A stretch of DNA of 10,923 nt, from positions 1 to 10,923 of the forward strand of contig DIUV01000008.1 in NCBI GenBank assembly GCA_002423155.1. Direction: 5' to 3'. The translations under genes were made by a program, and so were the position numbers. The stretch comes from Alphaproteobacteria bacterium UBA6149. GTDB lineage: Bacteria; Pseudomonadota; Alphaproteobacteria; Rickettsiales; UBA998. Within the stretch, counting starts at the first letter, position 1. Every line of letters starts with the position of its first letter. Under the pieces are notes generated by a model. The model was not told the DNA's origin, searched no databases, and saw only the letters and a program-made list of their open reading frames with translations. Shown one piece after another: positions 5,297 to 10,923 of the stretch.

Positions 5297-5384
5297 ACTC
5301 TCCACATATAATGAGTTGGTTGTTTAAATTTTGCATGTTGTTGATTTTCTTTGAGAATATCTGGTTGCTGGTTTTTGTTGGGCT

Positions 5385-5420
5385 TCCCTCACCCCGGCCC
5401 TCTCCCAGAGGGAGAGGGGG
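5385..5420. repeat. 36-bp GC-rich palindromic element, copy B
   Basis: This copy is inverted relative to 5261-5296 (34 of 36 bases match) and is separated from it by 88 bases of AT-rich DNA. Its hairpin core is CCCTCTCCC-AGA-GGGAGAGGG (5398-5418). It overlaps the 3' end of ubiE: the stop codon (5389-5391) and the last ten or so codons are read from the element. Confidence 0.85.
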
Positions 5421-6177
5421 AAGGAGGGGGCTTCCAGCCTGAATGGATGCATACTATTCCGCCGCTTAGTCTTTTGTAGTTTACTTGTGTGAAGCCTGCG
5501 TTTTTTATCATGGTGGCGAAATCTTCTGCATGGGGGAAGCGGCGGATGGATTCTACTAAATATTGATAGGATTCAGCGTCGTTGGATAATAATTTGCCTA
5601 AGCGAGGAATTATGTTGAAGGAATATTTATCGTATATTCTGCGTAAAATAGGGTTTTGTGGCAGGCTGAATTCTAGGCAGAGGAAATGTCCGCCCACGCG
5701 CAGGCAGCGGAAGGCGTCGGCGAGGGCGTTTTCTATGTGGGTGACGTTGCGGATGCCAAAAGCAATGGTGTAAGCATCAAATTTATTGGAGGGGCAGGGC
5801 AGGCACTCGGCGTTGCCAGTTATCCAGGAAATGTTTTTTTGTAGGTTGGCATCGAGCGCGCGGCGGCGACCTTCGGCGAGCATGGCGGGGTTGATGTCGC
5901 ATAAAGTAACCTGTGCGCAGCCAGATTTTAGTGCACGAAAAGCTATGTCGCCCGTGCCGCCAGCTACGTCGAGCAGGTGCATTTGGGGGGTGGGTTGGAG
6001 TTGGTCAATTAATTGGTCTTTCCAGGCACGGTGCAGACCCATGCTCATGGCATCGTTCATTAGGTCGTAATTGGGGGCGACTTTGGCGAAGACTTCGCGC
6101 ACTAACCCTTGCTTGCTGGCTTCTTCCACTTCTTGGAAGCCGAAATGCGTAGTTTTATGTTGGTTGTTTTGTTTCAT
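5389..6177 (-). CDS. ubiE: UbiE, C-methyltransferase of ubiquinone/menaquinone synthesis
   Basis: UbiE transfers a methyl group from S-adenosylmethionine to the benzoquinol ring of the ubiquinone precursor (2-methoxy-6-polyprenyl-1,4-benzoquinol). The family signature is clear: THFGFQEV near the N-terminus, VFAKVAPNYDLMNDAMSMG (residues 29-47), the SAM-binding motif LLDVAGGTGDIA (68-79), CDIN acidic loop (93-96), and the C-terminal LSGGIVCIHSGWK. The frame is open to a TTG at 6216, but family proteins begin close to THFGF, so I take the ATG at 6177 (262 aa). Its ribosome-binding site is poor. The last 13 residues (PPPSPSPSGRGPG) are unlike the family, which normally ends just after HSGW, and are encoded by repeat B. 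ubiB follows 132 bases downstream. A divergent promoter region lies upstream. Confidence 0.96.
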   Translation of the reverse strand: MKQNNQHKTTHFGFQEVEEASKQGLVREVFAKVAPNYDLMNDAMSMGLHRAWKDQLIDQLQPTPQMHLLDVAGGTGDIAFRALKSGCAQVTLCDINPAMLAEGRRRALDANLQKNISWITGNAECLPCPSNKFDAYTIAFGIRNVTHIENALADAFRCLRVGGHFLCLEFSLPQNPILRRIYDKYSFNIIPRLGKLLSNDAESYQYLVESIRRFPHAEDFATMIKNAGFTQVNYKRLSGGIVCIHSGWKPPPSPSPSGRGPG

Positions 6178-6214
6178 TTGGTGATTTATAAATATTTTTG
6201 AGAAAAAATCTATC

Positions 6215-6264
6215 AATTATAGTGCTTTTCTTTTTAAATCATAAAATAAAAAAGCACTATAATT
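6215..6264. promoter_or_regulatory. Symmetrical divergent promoter region of ubiE and mutM
   Basis: AATTATAGTGCTTTT (6215-6229) and AAAAGCACTATAATT (6250-6264) form a perfect 15-bp inverted repeat with a 20-base centre. Each arm carries a consensus TATAAT pointing outward: 6221-6216 on the minus strand towards ubiE and 6258-6263 on the plus strand towards mutM. Matching -35 hexamers are poor (near 6239-6244 and 6235-6240). The shared sequence AGTGC-TTTT could be a regulator site. Confidence 0.55.
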
Positions 6265-6327
6265 TGGATTGCGACGGCAATCTCGCCAATCGTTTGGCGT
6301 GTTTAACAAAATATATATGGGATGCGT

Positions 6328-7143
6328 ATGCCAGAATTACCTGAAGTAGAAACTGTACGGCGGGGGCTTTGCTCTTTAGTGGAGGGGGCACAGATTGTGG
6401 ATGCGCGGATAACTTGCCGCAAATTTCGGATTTTGATTCCTGAGGGGCTGGAACAAAGCTTGAAGGGACGGCGGATATTGTCGATTGGGCGACGGGCGAA
6501 ATATTTGTTGTTGGAGCTGGATGGGGGGGGCGGTAGGCTGGTGGTGCATTTGGGCATGTCGGGTAAGTTTTTTGTGCGTAATGTGGGGCAGCAGCAGGGC
6601 AAGCATGAGCATGTTACTTTGCGTTTGGCGGATGGTCGGGAGATTATTTTTCAAGATGCGCGGAGATTTGGGCTGTTTTTGCCCTTAACAGAGGAACATG
6701 CAGCTAGTTTGTTGGAGCATTTGGGGCCAGAGCCGTTTGCGGAGGATTTTTCGGCGGATTATTTGGCGCAGAGTTTGGCGCGTAAGGGGCAAGCGATAAA
6801 AATTGTGTTGATGGATCAGGAATTAGTGGTGGGGGTGGGTAATATTTATGCGAGTGAGGTTTTGTTTCGCACCTCTATAAACCCGGCAACTCCAGCGCGT
6901 GATTGTGTGCATAAAGCCGCGGAATTGGTGTGCGTTATACGGGAAGTGTTGCAAGAAGCTATTGAGGCAGGCGGCTCTACCTTGCGCGATTATGCGAATG
7001 CTAGTGGGGATTCGGGCTATTTTCAGCATAATTTTAAGGTTTATGGGCGCGCTGGTGAGAGTTGTGTGGTTTGTGCTAGTAAGATTGAGTCGATACGTCA
7101 GGGTGGGCGGTCGAGTTTTTTCTGCCCTGCTTGTCAAAAATGA
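6328..7143 (+). CDS. mutM: MutM/Fpg, formamidopyrimidine-DNA glycosylase
   Basis: MutM removes oxidised purines such as 8-oxoguanine from DNA and nicks the strand by beta,delta-elimination. The N-terminus must be Pro after removal of Met, so the start is the ATG at 6328 (MPELPEVETVRRG), not the in-frame ATG at 6322. Visible features are catalytic P2 and E3, the conserved lysine in GRRAKYLL (K58), the void-filling region HLGMSG (74-79), DARRFG (110-115), the helix-two-turn-helix VGVGNIYASEVLF (168-180), and the zinc finger C246-x2-C249-x16-C266-x2-C269 with the phosphate-binding arginine in GGRSSFFC. Length 271 aa is normal. TGGGA (6318-6322) serves as ribosome-binding site. It diverges from ubiE. 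Confidence 0.97.
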   Translation: MPELPEVETVRRGLCSLVEGAQIVDARITCRKFRILIPEGLEQSLKGRRILSIGRRAKYLLLELDGGGGRLVVHLGMSGKFFVRNVGQQQGKHEHVTLRLADGREIIFQDARRFGLFLPLTEEHAASLLEHLGPEPFAEDFSADYLAQSLARKGQAIKIVLMDQELVVGVGNIYASEVLFRTSINPATPARDCVHKAAELVCVIREVLQEAIEAGGSTLRDYANASGDSGYFQHNFKVYGRAGESCVVCASKIESIRQGGRSSFFCPACQK

Positions 7144-7488
7144 TTTTTTTGTGGGTGCAAAAAAAGTTTCCAAAAAGTAAACTTGTAGTGGTTCAAAAAA
7201 AACCACCTACTATATGTAGTGATTCTTAAAAAATATTGTAATAATATGTTGTTTTTTCTCGCTTATTTTATTGCATAAAAAAATGAAAAGCACTCTTGAC
7301 GAGGCTGTTTTACAGGGCTAGGTTATTGCTATGCACAACTGATGTTGGTCAGATTTTTGATGGTTCTTTGATAAAATTTTTAGTAAGATTTTTTGATGAA
7401 TTTTGAGGGTTTTGGCTTGTGTTTAGTTGTTTTTAGAGCTATAAGCATCAACCGCTTTTTTGCGGATGGTGTTTCTTTGGAAGAATTT
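7144..7488 (+). other. Intergenic region between mutM and the rpsT leader ORF
   Basis: No gene is supported in the first part. GTAGTGGTT (7185-7193) pairs with AACCAC-TAC (7201-7210, one bulged C) around an A-rich loop, but no T-run follows, so it is only a possible mutM 3' hairpin. TTGACG (7296-7301) with a weak TAGGTT 17 bases on (7319-7324) is a candidate promoter for rpsT. CTATGCACA (7329-7337) resembles a DnaA box with one deviation from TTATNCACA, but it is alone. AATTTTGAGGGTTTTG (7399-7414) recurs exactly at 7985-8000 before dnaA. Confidence 0.4.
7445..7472 (+). promoter_or_regulatory. Hairpin in the rpsT leader
   Basis: CCGC (7452-7455) pairs with GCGG (7462-7465) around a T6 loop, extended beyond an A-A mismatch by GCATCA (7445-7450) with TGGTGT (7467-7472). 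The run GTTTCTTT and then a ribosome-binding site for the small ORF at 7489 follow directly. It could act as a weak attenuator or hide or expose that site. Confidence 0.45.
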
Positions 7489-7572
7489 ATGTCTAAATCT
7501 CTAGGTTTATGGGCTTTGGTCCTTGGTTTAGGGTGGGTGGATTCGGATAAAGAAAAAAATAATATAAATTAA
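7489..7572 (+). CDS. 27-codon small ORF in the rpsT leader
   Basis: An ATG at 7489 with GGAAG five bases upstream (7479-7483) opens a 27-codon frame ending TAA at 7570-7572, only 12 bases before the rpsT start. The stop overlaps TAAGG, which serves as the rpsT ribosome-binding site. The peptide starts MSKS, has a hydrophobic core (LGLWALVLGLGWV) and a charged tail (DSDKEKNN), like a very small membrane protein or a leader peptide. Tight spacing suggests translational coupling to rpsT. I know of no such named peptide. It could be a chance frame. Confidence 0.4.
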   Translation: MSKSLGLWALVLGLGWVDSDKEKNNIN

Positions 7573-7584
7573 GGTTTTTAATAA

Positions 7585-7848
7585 ATGGCACATCATAAAT
7601 CAGCGTTGAAACGTATTCGTCAGACCGAGACTCGTACTGAAGTAAATGGTTCACGCATTAGTCGTATTCGTACTTTTATTCGTAAAGTTGAAACTGCTAT
7701 TTCTGCGGGCGACAAAGAAGCGGCAAAAGCTGCTTTTACTGCTGCTGAGCCAGAAATCATGCGCGGCGTGACTAAAGGCGTTTTAAAATTGGCTACTGCT
7801 TCTCGCAAAGTTAGCCGTTTGTCGGCTGGTGTTAAGGCAATATCTTAA
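7585..7848 (+). CDS. rpsT: Ribosomal protein S20
   Basis: S20 is a primary 16S rRNA-binding protein of the 30S subunit, built of three helices. The N-terminus MAHHKSALKRIRQTE is typical (usually MANxxSAxKRxRxxE), and the body is basic and helical throughout: SRIRTFIRKVETAI, then AAKAAFTAAEPEIMRGVTKG, then the C-terminal NxxSRKxSRLxxxxK type motif, here ATASRKVSRLSAGVK. Length 87 aa is normal. The ribosome-binding site AAGG (7571-7574) is about ten bases from the ATG. The gene ends before a strong terminator at 7936-7979 and precedes dnaA, a common alphaproteobacterial order. GC skew is weak here, as in many highly expressed genes. Confidence 0.97.
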   Translation: MAHHKSALKRIRQTETRTEVNGSRISRIRTFIRKVETAISAGDKEAAKAAFTAAEPEIMRGVTKGVLKLATASRKVSRLSAGVKAIS

Positions 7849-7935
7849 TATATTTTTGAGGGTAGGGTCTGATTGAGGTTGTCGATAAATTCGGTGGCTT
7901 TGTTATTCGGACTTTAGCGTAAAAAAGATTAAAAT

Positions 7936-7979
7936 AAGGGCGCGTCACCGTGAGGTGTGGTGGCGTAAGCCCTTTTTTT
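7936..7979 (+). terminator. Intrinsic terminator after rpsT
   Basis: AAGGGC (7936-7941) pairs with GCCCTT (7969-7974). An inner stem, CGTCACC (7943-7949) with GGTGGCG (7959-7965, one G-T), continues it past a small internal loop. The T-run extends to 7979. It separates rpsT from dnaA. Confidence 0.88.
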
Positions 7980-8085
7980 GTGTCAATTTTGAGGGTTTTG
8001 TTTGATTTGTTACTTGAGGTTTTGCTTGTAACAGATTGAATTACATTAAAAATTAATAAATATAAAGAAGGGAGGGAACATAATT
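7980..8085 (+). promoter_or_regulatory. dnaA upstream region
   Basis: Because the rpsT terminator lies before it, dnaA needs a promoter here. Candidates are TTGAAT (8036-8041) with TATAAA at 8061-8066 (19-base spacer), or TTGCTT (8022-8027) with a weak -10 near 8045. TGTTAC (8008-8013) and GTAACA (8028-8033) form a small inverted repeat. The 16-mer AATTTTGAGGGTTTTG (7985-8000) also occurs before rpsT. GGAGGG at 8071-8076 is the dnaA ribosome-binding site. No consensus DnaA box or TTAA-N7-TTAA CtrA box is visible. Confidence 0.4.
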
Positions 8086-9744
8086 GTGATTACAGATATG
8101 GCTTTATGTCCTGACCCTAAATTTTCTGAATCTGAAGATGTTGATTTTCTTGCAAATAATCTTTTGACGAGAAATACGGAAACGCGTGAAATGGCAAAGC
8201 GCGAAAATGCAGAAAATTTTACTTATGTTCCTAAAGTTTATGGAACAAGTAGTTCTCATGGTTCGAATAATTCTTTTGGTTCAAATAATTCTTCGGCTAT
8301 TTCTTCGGATTCGCTTGCCTCTTGGGAGCGTGTTTGTGACAAATTACGTCAGACTTATGGTGAGGCAATCTATCGTAGCTGGTTAAGTCCGCTGGAGTTT
8401 GCTGGTGTAAGTGGCGGAAAAGCAGTTATTTATGTTCCAACCCGTTTTATGCGCGAATGGGTTTCTAATCATTATCTGGAGACTATGCGCCGTTTTTGGC
8501 AGTTAGAAGGTGTGGGGGTGCATGCGATTGACCTGATGGTTACTCCACGCGCAGCGCCAGTTCGTTCTTCGGCTAATTTTGTGGGGAATGTGTCGGAATT
8601 TTCTAATAAGACGGATAATTTTAGTAATAAAAAGCATGAGCCTGATGCAAATAAAGTTCGTGCATTATACGGTAATAGTTCGGGGGTGGATAGTAGCTTA
8701 GAGGCTTTGGAGCAGGCGGGTGCGGCTTTAGATTCGCGCTTTACTTTTGATAATTTTGTGGTGGGTAAGCCTAATGAGTTAGCTTTTGCCGCCGCACGCC
8801 GAGTGGCGGAGTCTCCGGGGGTGGTGCAGGGTTGTAATCCGCTGTTTCTTTATGGTGGTGTGGGTTTGGGTAAGACCCATTTGATGCATGCGATTGCTTG
8901 GCATATTCGTGGAAATAATCCTAATCGTCGGGTGATTTATCTTTCGGCGGAACAATTTATGTATCAGTTCATTCGCGCATTGCGTTTTAATGATACGATT
9001 GCTTTTAAGGAACAATTCCGTTCTGTCGATGTGTTGATGGTCGATGATGTGCAGTTTATTAGTGGTAAAGATTCTACTCAGGAAGAATTTTTCCACACCT
9101 TTAATGCGTTAGTGGAGCAAAACAAACAATTAGTTATCTCGGCCGATCGTTCGCCTTCGGATTTGGAAGGTTTGGAAGAACGGGTGCGCTCGCGTTTAGG
9201 CTGGGGCTTGGTTGCTGATATAAATGACACTAGCTATGAATTACGCTTAGGGATTTTGCAGTCTAAGGCGGAGCGTTTGTCGATTCCGGTGCCGCAAAAA
9301 GTGTTGGAGTTTTTGGCGCAGAAAATAACTTCTAATATTCGTGAGTTAGAAGGAGCGCTTAATCGGGTGGTGGCGCACGCTGCGTTGATTGAACGGGAAA
9401 TCAATTTAGAGACTACTAACGACGTATTAAAAGACTTGCTGCGTGCTAATGATCGCAAAGTTACAGTCGAAGATATTCAAAAAGCGGTGGCAGGGCATTA
9501 TCATATCAAGGTTTCAGATATGCATTCGGGGCGGCGTTCTATCTCAGTTGCGCGTCCGCGCCAGATTGCGATGTATCTGGCTAAGCAACTAACTTCCCGC
9601 AGTTTGCCAGAAATTGGGCGCAAATTTGGGGGTAAGGATCATACTACCGTGATGCACGCGATAAAGCGCGTGGAAGAATTATGTGGGAAAGACTCGGAAA
9701 TGCAGGAAGATGTTTCTTTGCTCAGTCGGATGTTGCAGAGTTAG
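8086..9744 (+). CDS. dnaA: DnaA, chromosomal replication initiator
   Basis: DnaA is the AAA+ ATPase that binds DnaA boxes and opens oriC. All four domains are present. Domain I runs from about residue 77 (ASWERVCDKLRQTYGEAIYR to HYLETMRRFW). A low-complexity linker spans 152-215. The AAA+ domain has Walker A GGVGLGKT (257-264), Walker B VLMVDD (316-321), the arginine-finger box RVRSRLGWGL (366-375) and sensor II SNIRELEGALNR (416-427). Domain IV holds the DNA-binding signature GRKFGGKDHTTVMHA (511-525). The GTG start at 8086 is supported by GGAGGG nine bases upstream; later ATGs (8098, 8191) lack as good a site. The resulting 552 aa is longer than E. coli DnaA (467), mainly from about 75 residues before domain I ending in a Ser/Asn/Gly-rich run. 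No terminator is visible before ctrA. Confidence 0.97.
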   Translation: MITDMALCPDPKFSESEDVDFLANNLLTRNTETREMAKRENAENFTYVPKVYGTSSSHGSNNSFGSNNSSAISSDSLASWERVCDKLRQTYGEAIYRSWLSPLEFAGVSGGKAVIYVPTRFMREWVSNHYLETMRRFWQLEGVGVHAIDLMVTPRAAPVRSSANFVGNVSEFSNKTDNFSNKKHEPDANKVRALYGNSSGVDSSLEALEQAGAALDSRFTFDNFVVGKPNELAFAAARRVAESPGVVQGCNPLFLYGGVGLGKTHLMHAIAWHIRGNNPNRRVIYLSAEQFMYQFIRALRFNDTIAFKEQFRSVDVLMVDDVQFISGKDSTQEEFFHTFNALVEQNKQLVISADRSPSDLEGLEERVRSRLGWGLVADINDTSYELRLGILQSKAERLSIPVPQKVLEFLAQKITSNIRELEGALNRVVAHAALIEREINLETTNDVLKDLLRANDRKVTVEDIQKAVAGHYHIKVSDMHSGRRSISVARPRQIAMYLAKQLTSRSLPEIGRKFGGKDHTTVMHAIKRVEELCGKDSEMQEDVSLLSRMLQS

Positions 9745-9807
9745 GATTGATAGCTAGATAAAATGCTAAAAATTATGGAAATTATTGTTGGTGTTTCAAG
9801 ATAAAAT

Positions 9808-9828
9808 ATGTTAACTTAATTTTAACAT
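9808..9828. promoter_or_regulatory. CtrA-binding box upstream of ctrA
   Basis: TTAA (9811-9814), exactly seven bases, then TTAAC (9822-9826) matches the alphaproteobacterial CtrA consensus TTAA-N7-TTAAC without deviation. The flanks extend it to a palindrome, ATGTTAA with TTAACAT. It lies about 113 bases before the ctrA start and about 27-45 bases upstream of a candidate -35, a position suited to autoregulation. Function is inferred from the consensus. Confidence 0.75.
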
Positions 9829-9852
9829 GGCGCGGATTTTAAGATTTTTAGC

Positions 9853-9880
9853 TTGCAATTATTAATATTTGTGCTAAAAA
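9853..9880 (+). promoter_or_regulatory. Candidate ctrA promoter P1
   Basis: TTGCAA (9853-9858) stands 16 bases before TAAAAA (9875-9880), which is preceded by TG at 9872-9873, giving an extended -10. The CtrA box lies just upstream of this promoter. Confidence 0.4.
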
Positions 9881-9883
9881 TCG

Positions 9884-9912
9884 CTGAAATCGTGGTTTTT
9901 CCATGATAAAAT
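9884..9912 (+). promoter_or_regulatory. Candidate ctrA promoter P2
   Basis: CTGAAA (9884-9889) stands 17 bases before TAAAAT (9907-9912), with an extended TG at 9904-9905. The start of transcription would fall about 20 bases before the ctrA ATG. Two promoters in tandem would resemble Caulobacter ctrA, but no GANTC methylation site is found in this region. Confidence 0.35.
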
Positions 9913-9940
9913 TAATTTTTAATGAGCAAAGAGGTTTCCA

Positions 9941-10672
9941 ATGCGTGTATTGCTAGTTGAAGATGATGCATCTACTGCTAAAGCGATTGAATTGTCGCTA
10001 GCGTCTGAAGGTATTATTTGTGACACTACCGAACTAGGTGAAGAAGGTTTAGAGATTGGTCGTATTTACGATTATGATATTATTATTTTGGACCTTATGT
10101 TGCCAGATATTGATGGTTATGAAGTGTTGCGTCGCTTCCGTGCTGCAAAAATCACTACTCCTATCTTGATTTTATCTGGTCTTTCTGGTCCAGATCAAAA
10201 AATCAAAGGCTTAGGCTATGGTGCAGATGATTATTTGACTAAACCTTTCAATAAAGGTGAGTTAATTGCGCGTATTCAAGCAATTGTTCGTCGTTCTAAA
10301 GGTCACTCTGAGTCAATTATCCGTACTGGTAAATTGATGGTGAACCTAGATAGCCGCGCAGTGGAAGTAGATGGCAAAAATGTTCATTTGACTAGCAAAG
10401 AATATGCAATTTTAGAGCTACTTTCTTTGCGTAAAGGTTCTACTTTGACCAAAGAAATGTTCCTTAACCATTTATATGGTGGGATTGATGAGCCAGAATT
10501 GAAAATTATTGACGTGTTTGTATGCAAACTACGTAAAAAACTTGCAGAAATGGCTGGTGGCGAAAATTACATCGAAACCGTTTGGGGACGTGGTTATGTG
10601 TTGAAAGAGCCAGAAGCTCATTCAGCGCGTAAAGAAAAAGAAGTGGTCGAACAAGTAGAAGAAGCAGTTTAA
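9941..10672 (+). CDS. ctrA: CtrA, cell-cycle response regulator
   Basis: CtrA is the OmpR-type master regulator of the alphaproteobacterial cell cycle, phosphorylated through the CckA-ChpT relay and binding TTAA-N7-TTAA sites. The receiver domain (1-120) shows the acidic pair D8/D9, the phospho-acceptor D51 in IIILDLMLPDIDGYEVLRRF, the conserved LSG (158-like T/S switch region, here ILSGLSGPDQKI), and K in YLTKPFNKGEL. The family-typical GADDYLTKPFNKGELIARIQ and the winged-helix domain (about 128-225: HLTSKEYAILELLSLRKG, TKEMFLNHLYGGIDEPELK, IIDVFVCKLRKKL, TVWGRGYVL) separate CtrA from other OmpR members. Start: ATG with GAGG six bases upstream. Length 243 aa is slightly longer than the usual 230-240, with a charged tail ending EEAV. 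The Caulobacter protein ends in Ala-Ala, needed for ClpXP proteolysis, which is not seen here. A terminator follows at 10699. Confidence 0.97.
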   Translation: MRVLLVEDDASTAKAIELSLASEGIICDTTELGEEGLEIGRIYDYDIIILDLMLPDIDGYEVLRRFRAAKITTPILILSGLSGPDQKIKGLGYGADDYLTKPFNKGELIARIQAIVRRSKGHSESIIRTGKLMVNLDSRAVEVDGKNVHLTSKEYAILELLSLRKGSTLTKEMFLNHLYGGIDEPELKIIDVFVCKLRKKLAEMAGGENYIETVWGRGYVLKEPEAHSARKEKEVVEQVEEAV

Positions 10673-10698
10673 GTTTCTTTGCTTTGAGTTTTTAAAAG

Positions 10699-10731
10699 AA
10701 AGGGCGCAGGATTTTTCCTTCGCCCTTTTTT
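10699..10731 (+). terminator. Intrinsic terminator after ctrA
   Basis: AAAGGGCG (10699-10706) pairs with CGCCCTTT (10721-10728). Beyond one mismatch, AGG (10708-10710) pairs with CCT (10717-10719) around a 6-base loop. The T-run reaches 10731. Confidence 0.92.
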
Positions 10732-10828
10732 ATTATATTTATTTCATTATCAATGTGTCTAATCACGCTACCAGACATTTTTTTTGGCACTATAAAATGT
10801 TTATTAAATATCAACACTCTCCGTCGTC

Positions 10829-10901
10829 ATCCCCGCCTTGTGCGGGGATCTCAGGACACAAAAAAGACTGAATTTGTAGCCTAAGATCCCCGCACGAGGC
10901 G
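10829..10901. repeat. GC-rich inverted-repeat element at the right edge
   Basis: Two nested structures are visible. ATCCCCGC (10829-10836) pairs with GCGGGGAT (10842-10849) around loop CTTGT. More broadly, 10834-10855 is the inverted repeat of 10880-10901 with one mismatch and one G-T, around a 24-base AT-rich centre. The GTCATCCCCGC...GCGGGGATCT core resembles dispersed intergenic palindromes of many proteobacterial genomes. It stands out sharply from the AT-rich flanks. No gene is visible from 10732 to the window end. Confidence 0.8.
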
Positions 10902-10923
10902 CACTACTGTCCAACAAAACTTT

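Noticed and set aside
5257..5307. UbiB start at 5307, adding 17 residues
   Set aside because: Those residues come from the palindromic repeat. The ATG at 5256 gives a family-like N-terminus.
6822..7206. Minus-strand frame across the mutM 3' end (127 codons)
   Set aside because: It is antisense to the MutM zinc-finger region, with no ribosome-binding site or recognisable domain.
6906..7337. DnaA-box-like sites: TTATGCACA on the minus strand inside mutM (6906-6914) and CTATGCACA at 7329-7337, suggesting an origin near dnaA
   Set aside because: Only two isolated sites more than 400 bases apart, one within a coding region and one imperfect. There is no cluster next to an AT-rich unwinding region, so oriC is not supported.
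8040..8060. TTAA pairs before dnaA as CtrA boxes
   Set aside because: Spacing between the TTAA halves is three bases, not seven.
1..10923. CRISPR array, tRNA or rRNA genes
   Set aside because: No regularly spaced repeats, cloverleaf-forming segments or rRNA-like stretches were recognised by eye. The direct and inverted repeats found occur only in pairs.

Overview
The window looks like chromosomal DNA of an AT-rich alphaproteobacterium. The main evidence is a full-length cell-cycle regulator CtrA with a CtrA-type TTAA-N7-TTAAC box in its own promoter, and the alphaproteobacterial neighbourhood ubiB-ubiE / mutM / rpsT / dnaA. The lineage below class level cannot be fixed from the sequence. Low GC, short low-complexity genes and hairpin-forming repeats would fit a host-associated group, but that is inference.

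Layout. Positions 1-158 hold the start of a minus-strand gene running off the left edge. About 0.2-3.9 kb is an accessory region of six short, unrecognised genes arranged as convergent and divergent pairs (478-699 +, 777-1292 -, 1442-1696 -, 2268-2621 +, 2682-2951 -, 3135-3788 +). Five of the six encode a Gly/Ala-rich membrane segment. Good intrinsic terminators separate them, and two near-identical 70-bp direct repeats (209-278 and 1879-1948) bracket the first three. The region also has a C9 tract in a promoter spacer, an inverted pair of operator-like sites between two divergent genes, and an out-of-frame membrane-helix reading frame directly behind the 3135-3788 gene.

From 3.9 to 10.7 kb lies the conserved core. 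ubiE and ubiB run leftward and serve ubiquinone synthesis. mutM, which repairs oxidised bases, diverges from ubiE across an inverted repeat that places a TATAAT on each strand. Rightward follow a leader with a hairpin and a 27-codon small ORF, then rpsT (ribosomal protein S20), dnaA (replication initiator) and ctrA (master cell-cycle response regulator). dnaA and ctrA side by side put the replication initiator and the regulator that restrains replication in Caulobacter next to each other.

Dispersed GC-rich palindromes interrupt the core. An inverted pair of 36-bp elements lies between ubiE and ubiB. One copy supplies the ubiE stop codon and last residues, and the other supplies the apparent ribosome-binding site of ubiB. 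A second type of GC-rich inverted repeat follows the ctrA terminator at the right edge. The + strand is G-over-C rich in both ubiB (minus strand) and mutM (plus strand), as expected from replication-strand asymmetry. No novel system is proven here. The best candidates for something undescribed are the small-membrane-protein cluster with its direct repeats, and the rpsT leader.
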